From Alphaproteobacteria bacterium (GTDB lineage: Bacteria; Pseudomonadota; Alphaproteobacteria; Micropepsales; Micropepsaceae), in NCBI GenBank assembly GCA_017308375.1, contig JAFKEW010000062.1:21686-85685 (forward strand): a DNA stretch of 64,000 nucleotides, written 5' to 3'. This document shows, one piece after another, positions 17,549-26,106 of the stretch (the first letter of the stretch is position 1; every line of letters begins with the position of its first letter). The notes below the pieces were generated by a model. That model made no database searches. It saw only the letters and a list, made by a program, of their open reading frames with translations, and was not told the DNA's origin. The position numbers and the translations under genes were made by a program.

Positions 17549-20500
17549 TCAATTGGTGATCGTCCTGTCCGCGCTGTGGAAGTCTTTCATGAAATCGTCC
17601 AGCGTTCCGGTGGAGGCGACCTTGGCCGCGATGTCGCGGAAGGCGAGGCCGTGCAGATCGACCTCCTGCGTCACGACTGAAAAGGCGTTGGCGTCGGGCG
17701 TGCCTGCCATCCTGGCACCGTAATGGCTGCGCAGCCGGTTGAGCGCGGTCTCATCGCCCGCGAGCGAGGCGGCAATCGCCACACGCATCACCTGATTGCG
17801 TTCACCGGCACTCAACGGGGTCTGATCCTGCCAGCGCTGGCCGAGCGTGGCTTCGCCGGTCTTGGCAGCGTCGGGCCAGCGCCCGGCATCCCAATAAATT
17901 CCGGCGCGCAGCTTCGCCGCGGCGGGTGAGGAATCCGCCGCCAGCAATTCCAGCGCGTGATCCCATTGTTTCATACCGGCCAATGCGCGTGCTTCCAGCA
18001 ATTGGCGTTGCTCGTTAAGGTCGCCCGGCAGCGTGCTGAGCGTGGTCTGCCGCAGGATGGAAAGGGCTTCGTCCGGCTTCTGGTCCAGCAGGTAATAGCC
18101 GGCGAGTTTCGCCGCGACCTGGGCGCGGGCCACACCGTCAAGCCGCTTGGTCACCTGATAATGCAACAGGTTCGATGCAGGGCCGAGCAGGTCGATCTTC
18201 GCCAACCGGTCGGCCATATGGCGGATCATCTCATCGCCATCGGGTCCGATGGGGGTGAGCGCGATGAAATCATAGAACAGCGCCAGCGCATCGACCGGGC
18301 GCATCTTGTCGGCGCCGCCCTTCAGGAACAGCATTTCGAACGTGCTGCGCATATCGTCTTCGGCTTCGCGGGCAAGATCGCTGTCGGGGAAGGCGCGCGC
18401 GGCAATGCGCAAGGTGTCGAGCCCCTCGCGCCATTGCTGACCGGCAAAATAAAGCTTGCCCAGCTGGCGCAGGGTTTTCAGTTCGATCAGGTCGCCGCGC
18501 CAGCGGTAGCGCAAGGATTCGAGTGTATCGATCGCACGTTTGCGGCTGATCGCACCGGCGGCGAGGCCGGCTTCGGTATCGCCGTAAATGGCGCGCGCGG
18601 CGGCCTTTTCATCGTCACCGGCCATCACGGCCGCGTACAGATGGTGGGCATCGCGGTAACGGTTTTCGCGGGCGTAAAGATCGGCGCGCACCAATTGTGC
18701 CTGCAGCATCAGTTTCTGTGGCAATGCGGCGGGCAGTTTGGCAAGGGCGGCATCGGCCGCTTCAATATTGCCTTCGGCGATTCCGGCGCGCGCCATGGCA
18801 AGGCGGGCACGGGCCTGCCATTCCGGCGGATAGCGGTTCAGAACCGGCGCGGCGATGGCAAGGGCGCGCTGGGCATCGCCCCAGTTTTCAAGCCCTGCAT
18901 CGGCAAGCCCGCGCCACAGGGCGGCGTGGCGGTCGCCTTCCAGATTGGCACCGGCCAGATCGTTGTGGGCGTTTTTGTAGCGCGCCATCATCAGATCGGC
19001 GGCGGCGCGCATGGTTTGCAGATGGGCATCGCCCTGAAGGGCCGGGTCGCTTTGCTGCATCTGGTCGAGCAGGCCAAGCGTTTCGGCGGCGAAATCGTTG
19101 GCGAGATAAAAGCGGGCAAGCTGCAGCCGCGCGCTGTTGGCGCCGTCGCGCCCCGCCGCGGCGATGCGGGCGCGAAGGGTGCGTTCTTCCTTCAGGAAGT
19201 GCGCGTCATCCGCCTTCGGCCAATGGGCCAGGTTGAGGAAGGTCGGGCCGTTGCCACCACTCGCCAGTTGGGCCGCGGTTTGTGCCGGCGGCAGCGATGG
19301 CGGCGTCAGGGTCAGCCCGCCCGGTCTTGCGATGGTGGCGCGGGAATCGTTGGCGCGTACGGCAAGATCATCCGTCAACGGACGAATGACGATACCGGCG
19401 GCGGTTGGCAGAAGCTCGAATTCCAGGAAATGGCGCGGTTCGGCGACGGCACGTCCGGCAAAGCCCGGCACAATCAGCAGGCTGTCACCGGCCGAGGGAT
19501 CGTTGAGCGTGATGACGTGATTGCCGCCCGGCAAAAGCGTCGTCAGCGCGGTCAGACCGTTTTCGCTTTCGCGGCGGGTAAAGCCGATGGCGAGCGGTTC
19601 TGCCTTCACCCTGGGACCAAGCCGCACGATCAGATCGCCGCCGCGCCCGCGTGCGGTGATCTGATCCTGTTCTTTCAGGCCGATGCGGATGATGGTGGAG
19701 GCCGCACTTTTTGTGACATCGACGCTGTCGGGAAATTCGCCAAGGCCGGTTTTCAACTGTTCCGTCTGAATAGGAAAATCCCCGTCCAGCACGATCCAGG
19801 CATTGCGGCCGCGGACAAAGGCCGCCACCGCATGCGCACCGGCGCCGGCAATGCGAAGGCTTGCGCCATCCGCGGTCTGTTCGGCGGCGATGGCCGGGTG
19901 GGCTTCTTCGGCGGCGCGCTGTGCCGCCTGCTCCAGGGCAACCGGATTCGGCGCCGGTACCGGCGGGTCGAGGATGGTGCCATCGGTGCCGTTGACGCGG
20001 GCAGCCACCTTCGCCACCGCTTCGATCTGTGCCGGGCTGGCGCCGGTTTCCCGTGCCAGATTGCGCGCAATCACGCTGGTATCGGTTTCGGGCGCCGACA
20101 CGTCCAGCATCACATTCGTGCCGCTGCGGACGGCGCGGATTTTGGAGCCGGGTTCGACGCTGAAACGCACATCCAGTTTGCCGTCGACAATGGACCAGCC
20201 GCGCGGCTTGACCCAGGGCGGGTTCTGCCGCTGAAGCGCGGAAAAATCGGCCCGCGCGGGCGCGGAGAAGCGGATGCTCAACGCGTCCTTGTTGCGCTTG
20301 AGGTGCCAGCTTACCCGTTCGGACCACGGGAACATCAGCCGCGTGCGTTCGGCATTGGCATTGGCGGTAAGGCCCAGAACCGGCAGCGTGGCGGGATCGA
20401 TTTCGGGTTTGGCATTTTTGCGCGGCGGCGGCGGCAGATCGGGCGCGGCCCCGGCAAAGCTTTGCGGCAGAAGATCGATCGCCGTCATCGTGCCCGACTG

Positions 20501-20848
20501 GCTGGTGTGCAGGCGCACCGGAACCTGCAACGCGAGCCGCAGGGTCTTGCCCGCATCATCGCTGCGCACCGTGGAAACATATTGCGGCAGGCTTTTGACG
20601 ATGGCCTGCGGATCGAAATCCGGCTTGCGGGTGAACTGAATGGTCAGCACGCCGCCGGACAGTGTGGGTGCCGCGTCTCCTTGTGGATCGAGCGTGAAGA
20701 GAAGGCGGCCAAACCCGTTGGCTTCGCTGCCGCTGAAGCTATCGGCGGCAGCGGCAGGGTGCGCGGCAAGAAGGAAGGCGCCGAGCACAAACGCGCCCGC
20801 GGCCACCAGACGGGCCGCGTGACTGCGATATGTTTGAGGCGCGCGCAA
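17549..20848 (-). CDS. Large secreted AMIN-like/TPR protein of the fliL-fliM-motE operon
   Basis: This 1099-residue protein starts with a clear signal peptide (AARLVAAGAFVLGAFLLAAHPAAAA). The N-terminal part (about residues 35-135 and again 165-255) has beta-rich segments resembling AMIN peptidoglycan-binding domains (e.g. GFGRLLFTLDPQGDA, KRNKDALSIRFSAPA). From about residue 560 the protein is built of TPR-like helical pairs (e.g. RLQLARFYLANDFAAETLGLLDQM). The start lies 4 bases after the motE stop, so it belongs to the flagellar operon and may help the motor or P-ring engage peptidoglycan. I do not recognise a named orthologue, and the function is an inference. Confidence 0.65.
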   Translation of the reverse strand: MRAPQTYRSHAARLVAAGAFVLGAFLLAAHPAAAADSFSGSEANGFGRLLFTLDPQGDAAPTLSGGVLTIQFTRKPDFDPQAIVKSLPQYVSTVRSDDAGKTLRLALQVPVRLHTSQSGTMTAIDLLPQSFAGAAPDLPPPPRKNAKPEIDPATLPVLGLTANANAERTRLMFPWSERVSWHLKRNKDALSIRFSAPARADFSALQRQNPPWVKPRGWSIVDGKLDVRFSVEPGSKIRAVRSGTNVMLDVSAPETDTSVIARNLARETGASPAQIEAVAKVAARVNGTDGTILDPPVPAPNPVALEQAAQRAAEEAHPAIAAEQTADGASLRIAGAGAHAVAAFVRGRNAWIVLDGDFPIQTEQLKTGLGEFPDSVDVTKSAASTIIRIGLKEQDQITARGRGGDLIVRLGPRVKAEPLAIGFTRRESENGLTALTTLLPGGNHVITLNDPSAGDSLLIVPGFAGRAVAEPRHFLEFELLPTAAGIVIRPLTDDLAVRANDSRATIARPGGLTLTPPSLPPAQTAAQLASGGNGPTFLNLAHWPKADDAHFLKEERTLRARIAAAGRDGANSARLQLARFYLANDFAAETLGLLDQMQQSDPALQGDAHLQTMRAAADLMMARYKNAHNDLAGANLEGDRHAALWRGLADAGLENWGDAQRALAIAAPVLNRYPPEWQARARLAMARAGIAEGNIEAADAALAKLPAALPQKLMLQAQLVRADLYARENRYRDAHHLYAAVMAGDDEKAAARAIYGDTEAGLAAGAISRKRAIDTLESLRYRWRGDLIELKTLRQLGKLYFAGQQWREGLDTLRIAARAFPDSDLAREAEDDMRSTFEMLFLKGGADKMRPVDALALFYDFIALTPIGPDGDEMIRHMADRLAKIDLLGPASNLLHYQVTKRLDGVARAQVAAKLAGYYLLDQKPDEALSILRQTTLSTLPGDLNEQRQLLEARALAGMKQWDHALELLAADSSPAAAKLRAGIYWDAGRWPDAAKTGEATLGQRWQDQTPLSAGERNQVMRVAIAASLAGDETALNRLRSHYGARMAGTPDANAFSVVTQEVDLHGLAFRDIAAKVASTGTLDDFMKDFHSADRTITN

Positions 20849-20852
20849 AGCT

Positions 20853-21597
20853 CTATCCGCCGGAGGGTGCGGCGGCCGGTGCCGCGCTCTGCGCTGCTGC
20901 CTGCGTCACCGGTTGCGCGGGTTGCGCCGCCGTGGTGGCCGCAGGCTGCTGCACGGCAGCATCGGTTGGGGCTTGCGGCATTTCCAGCTTGCCGGCCAGC
21001 CGCATCGTCACCTTGCGCGCGATGTCGGGCTGCATCTGGGCCAGAACCGGGGCCAGAACGTCCGGCTTCATCGCACCGGCGACCGTGATCAGCACATTGT
21101 CGCTCAGCCCGTCGAAAATGCGCGCGGCGTCGCGCGGCTTCATCGCGGAATAGGTTTTGACCAGAGACGCGATCTGTTTTTCTTCGGCGGCTTTTCTGGA
21201 TGGTCGCCTGCAAATCCTTCAGCGCGGCAATCTTGCCATCCACGCGTTTTTCCGCGGCGGCAATCAGATGCTCCCGCATGTCGAGCGATTGGGCGCGGGC
21301 GTCCAGTTCGCCCCGGCGCCGCGACAGGCTGGTCAGCACGTCGATTTCGGACGCGGAGGCATCGTTGTGCGCTTCCGCCGTCAGATCGGTGGTGGCGGCC
21401 GCTTTGGCTTTTGCCGGCGGCGTTTGCGGCTTCTCAGGTGTTGCGGCTTGCGATGGCGATGCCGTTTCACTGGCGCTGCCGGCCTGGGCATAGGCCGTGG
21501 CGGCGATACCGCCGGCCTTCATCGCCAGGACAAGGCCGCAAAACCCGATCAGCACGGGCAGCAGGCGAATGCGATCGAGAATGCGGGCCAGTTTCAC
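20853..21597 (-). pseudogene. motE: Flagellar motor protein MotE, frameshifted
   Basis: The N-terminal part (from ATG 21597) has a membrane anchor and coiled coil (LSRRRGELDARAQSLDMREHLI, then ALKDLQATIQK). The C-terminal part is in another frame (SLVKTYSAMKPRDAARIFDGL, a MgtE-N-like domain ending at 20853). Removing one base from the four-base run at 21192-21195 restores a continuous MotE reading through IQKAAEEKQIASLVKTYSAM. As written, the frame runs on past the domain into unrelated sequence. MotE is a periplasm-facing chaperone of the stator-linked MotC in rhizobia. The ATG overlaps the stop of the DUF6468 gene, and the TPR gene follows 4 bases after the domain's stop. Confidence 0.8.
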
Positions 21598-21995
21598 CGC
21601 ACCGCCCTCAATGCTTCAAGATTGCCTGCGCGGGCCGGTGCGGGCCGTGGGGCGGGCGTGCTGCGCGCGGCTGTCTGTTGGGGGGCGCCGTTGCGTTCGA
21701 TGCGCTGGGCGATACGCTCACCCGAGGCGCACAGCACCGACAATTCATCGACCAGCCCGCGCGACCGGCTCAGCTTCTCGTCCATCTGCGCCGCGGTTTC
21801 GCTGGCCGCGGATTTCAGCGCCCGCATCGCGGCACCGGCACCCGTCACTGCCGCGTTCAGTTCGGCGATGGTGTCTTTCAGCCCATCCTGCCCGCTGCGC
21901 AATTGAGACAATTTGCGCTCCAGCACGACGCAATAGCCAAGCGTGGCGGCCAGAAGCCCCGTCAGCGCCAGTTCGACAACCAGTGTGAAACTCAT
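21594..21995 (-). CDS. DUF6468-like membrane protein of the fliM-motE interval
   Basis: From the ATG at 21995 this is a 133-residue protein: one N-terminal membrane helix (MSFTLVVELALTGLLAATLG), a coiled coil (VLERKLSQLRSGQDGLKDTIAEL through SRSRGLVDELSVLCASGERI) and a Pro/Arg-rich tail. Proteins of this build sit between fliM and motE in many alphaproteobacteria and are grouped as DUF6468. The function is unknown; a role in motor assembly is inferred from location. An upstream ATG at 22013 would add a charged hexapeptide before the membrane helix. Confidence 0.65.
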   Translation of the reverse strand: MSFTLVVELALTGLLAATLGYCVVLERKLSQLRSGQDGLKDTIAELNAAVTGAGAAMRALKSAASETAAQMDEKLSRSRGLVDELSVLCASGERIAQRIERNGAPQQTAARSTPAPRPAPARAGNLEALRAVR

Positions 21996-22064
21996 TTTAC
22001 GCTCATCCTTCATTTGTCGCGGTTCGGTGCGGAAAACCGCTGCACATTTTTCCTCGAACCGCTC

Positions 22065-23113
22065 CTAAAGACTGCGCGAAGCATCGGTGCGTTCGATCGC
22101 TTCCTCGACCCGCACCGCGACGGATGAGCCGACACGCCCCATCCGCCCACGCAGCAACGGCACGTTGCCGCAGCGCAGTTCGATGCGGGATTCCGGGCTC
22201 GCGTTCAGCATAGATGGCTTTCCCAGATGGAATCGCGGCCGAATTTCTCACCCATGAATTGCTGCAGCAGCAATTTGCGGATCGGTTCCAGCGTCGCGTA
22301 AGGCAGAAGCAGTTCGGTACGCCCGCCGCGGTCTTCCATGTCGATCCGCAGCTTGACCAGAATGGCGGCATTGGCGGGCCGTGCGATGGCGGCAAAGCGC
22401 GGATTGGTCTCCAGCCGGTCGAGCTGGAAATTCACCGGCGCCAGCGGCTCGAAAGCATGGCTCATGTCCTGCAGGATCACTTCGATCATGCGCTGCACCA
22501 GCGAGCGTTCGATGGTGGTATAGGGTCTGCCTTCGATGCGCATGGCCGATGTGCCGCGCCGCCCGCCCAGAAGCACGTCGACAATCGAATAGATCAGATT
22601 GGAATCGACGGTGAAGAGGCCGTAATTGTCGAGCTGTTCGGCCCGGAACACCGACAGGATCGCGGGCAGCGGAATGGAATTGAGATAATCGCCGAACCGG
22701 ATCGAGGTGATGTTGTCCAGGCTGACCTCCACATTGTCGGAGGTGAAGTTGCGCAGGCTCGTCGTCATCAACCGCACCAGGCGGTCGAAAACGATTTCGA
22801 GCATCGGCAGGCGTTCGTAAGACACCAGCGCCGAATTGATGATGGCGCGAATGCCGCTTTTATCCTGCAGCGGGTCTTCGCTGGCATCGAAGCCCAGAAG
22901 GCTGTCGATCTCTTCCTGATTCAGGATGCGTTCCGTGCCGGGCGAAGGCGCGGCGGCATCGGCGGCCAATTCATCGCCACCCGTGTCATCGCCACCCGTG
23001 TCATCCCCGCCTGTGCCATCGCTTTTTTGCGCAGCCGCATCGTTTCCGGATTCGGGTGCGCCGTCCGCGGCAGTCTTGTTCTCGTCCGCCGGTTCCCCGG
23101 TTTCGTCAGCCAT
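22065..23113 (-). pseudogene. fliM: Flagellar motor switch protein FliM with internal deletion
   Basis: The frame from ATG 23113 encodes an acidic N-terminal extension with a tandem GGDDT repeat. The CheY-binding motif ILNQEEIDSLLG (residues 63-74) and the conserved FliM middle domain follow, up to GEKFGRDSIWESHL, where it stops at 22205. In another frame, immediately after, lies the rest of the C-terminal SpoA domain: MLNASPESRIELRCGNVPLL, then RGRMGRVGSSVAVRVEEAIE, stop at 22065. Compared with intact FliM, roughly 35 codons between SHL and MLN are missing, and the lost length is one more than a multiple of three. FliM couples CheY-P to rotor switching and binds FliN through the damaged domain. 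The start is 11 bases after fliL. Confidence 0.8.
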
Positions 23114-23124
23114 GGTGTTTTCCG

Positions 23125-23709
23125 TTATTGAACGATCATTTCCTTGAGCAGGACATCGCGCACCTGATACGGCGCGGCGGCGACATTGACGCGGCGGAGC
23201 AGTTCTTCTTTCAGGCGCATCACACCGGCGCTGCCGCGCAAATCCTCCACCCGCAATTCGCGCAGATAGCCCTGAAACTGGTCGACGATGCGCGGCATCA
23301 GCGGTTGAATCCCGGTCTTTTCGGCCGCGTCGTTCAGTTCGAGTGCCACGCCCAGTTTGAGATAGGCGGGCGAACCGTCCGCGGTCTGGATGTTCACGAT
23401 CACATCCGGCACGTCGTAATAAACCACTTGCGGCGGCACGATGGGTTTGCCGCTGCCCCCGGCACTCTGCGCGGCGTCACCGCCGGATGAGAACAGGAAA
23501 TAGCCGCCGGTCCCGAGCCCGATGAGGAGTGCGAGCGCACCGCCACCCATCAGCATCAGCGATGTCTTACCAAACCGTTTCCAGACCGGCAGCGCGTTTG
23601 CGTTTTCTTCAGCATTGGCATTGGCATTGGCATCGCCTTCGCCACCGGCTTCACCCGTGCCTGCGTCCGGCGTTGCCGCCTTCTTCTTTCCAAACAGCTT
23701 TTGCAGCAT
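23125..23709 (-). CDS. fliL: Flagellar basal body-associated protein FliL
   Basis: From ATG 23709 (MLQKLFGKKKA) this is a 194-residue protein. It has a short Ala/Glu/Asn-rich cytoplasmic region, one membrane helix (SLMLMGGGALALLIGLGTGGYFLF) and a periplasmic SPFH-like domain (YYDVPDVIVNIQTADGSPAYLKLGVALEL to the end). FliL surrounds the stator and supports torque. A longer frame from 23763 would add 18 residues with no family support. It is the first gene of the fliL-fliM-DUF6468-motE-TPR operon. Confidence 0.87.
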   Translation of the reverse strand: MLQKLFGKKKAATPDAGTGEAGGEGDANANANAEENANALPVWKRFGKTSLMLMGGGALALLIGLGTGGYFLFSSGGDAAQSAGGSGKPIVPPQVVYYDVPDVIVNIQTADGSPAYLKLGVALELNDAAEKTGIQPLMPRIVDQFQGYLRELRVEDLRGSAGVMRLKEELLRRVNVAAAPYQVRDVLLKEMIVQ

Positions 23710-23865
23710 CCACTTTTCCTTGCCGCGCCCGGCCTGATCTCGGTTGAGGGCGACGGTAGGCATTTGTGGTTAAGGAGTGGTTCAAATCATCCCGTGACCC
23801 GGCAGAGTTTGCCGGTTGGTGGATGCGGTCCCGTCAAAAAGGCAGGCGATCCCTGGTTCTCCGTT

Positions 23866-23882
23866 CTGGCATGGCCCGTGCA
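23866..23882 (+). promoter_or_regulatory. Sigma-54 promoter candidate for flgF-flgG-flgA-flgH
   Basis: CTGGCATGGCCCGTGCA matches the sigma-54 pattern (TGGCAYG-N4-nTGCA) with GG and GC exactly 10 bases apart. The expected start of transcription would be near 23893, about 30 bases before the flgF ATG at 23924. The same arrangement is seen before flgI, which supports both calls. Confidence 0.5.
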
Positions 23883-23923
23883 ACACGACCATGCAGCGAC
23901 GGACCAGAAAGGATCTGAAGCCC

Positions 23924-24664
23924 ATGGACAACACGCTGCTCGTCAGCCTCTCGCATCAGCTTGCCGCCTATCGCGCGATGGACGTGATCGCGAACAACGT
24001 CGCCAATGTGTCGACGCCGGCCTTCAAGCGCGAGGAGATGAAGTTCGAGGAGTATATCTCGAACATGCGCCCGGCAGAGGGCGAGGTGGGCGCGCGCCCG
24101 GTCAGCTTCGTGGTCGATCGCGGCATTGTGCGCGATCTCGGCGAAGGCCGCATCGAACAGACCGGCGCCCCGTTCGATTTCGCGATCAAGGGCAAAGGCT
24201 ATTTCGTGGTGCAGACGCCGGCGGGCGAACGCTATACCCGCGACGGGCATTTTACGCTGAACCCCGATGGCAATCTGACCACGCTGGACGGCAATCCGGT
24301 GCTGGGCGATGGCGGACCTGTCACCATCGCGCCGGAAGACGGCGATATCACGGTCGGTTCCGACGGCACCATCACCGGCAAACAGGGTCAGCTTGGCAAA
24401 TTGCGCCTGGCCGATTTCGCCGATGAACGTGCGCTGCGAAAAGAAGGTGCCAATCTTTATGCCAGCGATCAGCCGGCGATGACGGCGGAAAACGCCAGCA
24501 TCGAACAGGGCGTGATCGAGGCCTCGAACGTCAACCCGGTGGCCGAGATCACGCAGATGATCGAGGTCTCGCGCGCCTATCAGATGTCGACCACCCTGAC
24601 CCAGAGCCATCAATCCATGCTGCAACAGGCGATCCAGAAACTGGGCGCCATGCCTGCCAACTGA
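23924..24664 (+). CDS. flgF: Flagellar proximal rod protein FlgF
   Basis: The 246-residue rod protein has the N-terminal rod motif AMDVIANNVANVSTPAFKRE, the internal region PFDFAIKGKGYFVVQTPAGE with YTRDGHFTLNPDGNL, and the C-terminal helix motif EASNVNPVAEITQMIEVSRAYQ. These are the class signatures of FlgF/FlgG/FlgE. Short length and placement before flgG make it FlgF. The ATG at 23924 begins exactly at the conserved N-terminus; the frame is open further upstream into the promoter region. It is first in the operon. Confidence 0.92.
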   Translation: MDNTLLVSLSHQLAAYRAMDVIANNVANVSTPAFKREEMKFEEYISNMRPAEGEVGARPVSFVVDRGIVRDLGEGRIEQTGAPFDFAIKGKGYFVVQTPAGERYTRDGHFTLNPDGNLTTLDGNPVLGDGGPVTIAPEDGDITVGSDGTITGKQGQLGKLRLADFADERALRKEGANLYASDQPAMTAENASIEQGVIEASNVNPVAEITQMIEVSRAYQMSTTLTQSHQSMLQQAIQKLGAMPAN

Positions 24665-24700
24665 TCGGGCCGGTAAGAGATAAGAAGAAGGAAGAAAGAC

Positions 24701-25492
24701 ATGCGTGCCCTGAGTATCGCGGCAACCGGAATGCTGGCGCAGCAGACCAATGTCGAAGTCATCGCCAACAACCTCGCCAACATGAACACCGCGGGCTTCA
24801 AGCGCCAGCGGGCGGAGTTCGAGGATCTGCTCTACCAGAACATCCAGATGCCCGGTGCGCAGTCCACCGATTCCGGCACCATCATCCCGTCCGGCATTCA
24901 GCTTGGCGCCGGTGTGCGCACCGCCGCGGTCTATCGCGTGATCGGACAGGGCGATCTGAAATCGACCTCCAATCCTTACGACCTCGCCATTCAGGGGCCG
25001 GGCTTCTTCCGCATTCAGCAGCCCGATGGCACCGACGCCTATACCCGCGCAGGCAATTTCGGCCTTTCGCCCGACGGGCAGATCGTGACCGAGAAGGGTT
25101 ACACGGTGGCGCCCGGTATCGCGGTGCCGCCCAACGCACTCAGCATCACGGTCAACGCGCAAGGCCAGGTGCAGGCAACCCTGCCGGGGCAGACCGCGCC
25201 GCAAACGCTCGGCCAGCTGGAACTGGTGCGCTTCCCGAACGAGGCCGGGCTGCAGGCCATCGGCGACAATCTGTTTCTCGAAACACCGGCCTCCGGCGGG
25301 CCGCAATCGGGCCTTCCGGGAAGCCAGGGCTACGGCACCTTGAGCCAGGGTTTTCTCGAAACCGCAAACGTCAATCCGGTGGAAGAAATCACCTCGCTGA
25401 TCACCGCCCAGCGCGCCTACGAAATGAATTCGAAGGTGATCACCGCGGCCGATCAGATGATGCAGGAAACCTCGCGCATGGGGGGCGCATAA
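24701..25492 (+). CDS. flgG: Flagellar distal rod protein FlgG
   Basis: The 263-residue protein begins MRALSIAATGMLAQQTNVEV and carries the rod motif IANNLANMNTAGFKRQRAEF, the FlgG-typical DLLYQN, and the C-terminal ETANVNPVEEITSLITAQRA followed by YEMNSKVI. FlgG forms the distal rod across the periplasm. A purine-rich site (AAGAAGGAAGAAAG) lies just before the ATG. Length matches the family. Confidence 0.95.
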   Translation: MRALSIAATGMLAQQTNVEVIANNLANMNTAGFKRQRAEFEDLLYQNIQMPGAQSTDSGTIIPSGIQLGAGVRTAAVYRVIGQGDLKSTSNPYDLAIQGPGFFRIQQPDGTDAYTRAGNFGLSPDGQIVTEKGYTVAPGIAVPPNALSITVNAQGQVQATLPGQTAPQTLGQLELVRFPNEAGLQAIGDNLFLETPASGGPQSGLPGSQGYGTLSQGFLETANVNPVEEITSLITAQRAYEMNSKVITAADQMMQETSRMGGA

Positions 25493-25495
25493 GCC

Positions 25496-26089
25496 ATGAC
25501 CTTGCGGTTGATGATTGTCTTTTGCGTCTTTCTGGTGGCGCTGCCCGCATTCGCCGGCGAAAACGGAACGGCGGATACCACTGGCCAGGTCCGCATCGTG
25601 GTGCCGCTGCGCGACATCGCGCGTGGCGAAACCATCACGGCATCCGACCTCGGCTATCAGAACGCGCCGGAATCGCTCGCCCGCATGGGCGCGGTAACCG
25701 CGATCGCCGATCTCGATGGCATGCAGGCGCGGCGCAGTCTGCGCGCCGGTGCGCCGTTGCGCGAAAGCGATGTGCGCAAACCGGTTCTGGTCGCCAAGGG
25801 TTCGACCGTGACCATGGTGTTTCAGGCGCCGGGCATCACGTTGACCGGTATGGGCCGCGCCATGGGCGAAGGCGGGCTTGGTGATGTGGTGGTGGTGTTG
25901 AACCCGTCTTCCTATCGCCAGATCAGCGCCACCGTGACCGGGCCCGGAACCGTGCGCGCGGAAGGGCTGATGGCCAATGTGCCCATGGCCAATGCGGCGA
26001 TGACCAATGTGCCGATGGCCAATGCGGCGATGACCAATGCAGCACGGGCCCCGCGCATGGCCGCTGCCGCCAACCGCTTTTCCAATTGA
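25496..26089 (+). CDS. flgA: Flagellar P-ring assembly chaperone FlgA
   Basis: The 197-residue exported protein has a signal peptide (MTLRLMIVFCVFLVALPAFA). A SAF-type domain follows (VPLRDIARGETITASDLGYQ; ARRSLRAGAPLRESDVRKP) and then KGSTVTMVFQAPGITLTGMGRAMGEGG, the FlgA C-terminal core. FlgA is a periplasmic chaperone for FlgI. After the core there is an unusual tail in which the pentapeptide-like units NVPMA and NAAMT alternate (about residues 160-182), encoded by a 30-base tandem repeat. The ATG lies 3 bases after the flgG stop. Confidence 0.88.
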   Translation: MTLRLMIVFCVFLVALPAFAGENGTADTTGQVRIVVPLRDIARGETITASDLGYQNAPESLARMGAVTAIADLDGMQARRSLRAGAPLRESDVRKPVLVAKGSTVTMVFQAPGITLTGMGRAMGEGGLGDVVVVLNPSSYRQISATVTGPGTVRAEGLMANVPMANAAMTNVPMANAAMTNAARAPRMAAAANRFSN

Positions 26090-26106
26090 TCCAGAAAGAC
26101 AGAAAC

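Noticed and set aside
17957..21088. 1043-codon rightward frame opposite the AMIN/TPR gene
   Set aside because: Longest shadow in the window. The leftward gene has a signal peptide, TPR pattern and operon context, while this one has none.
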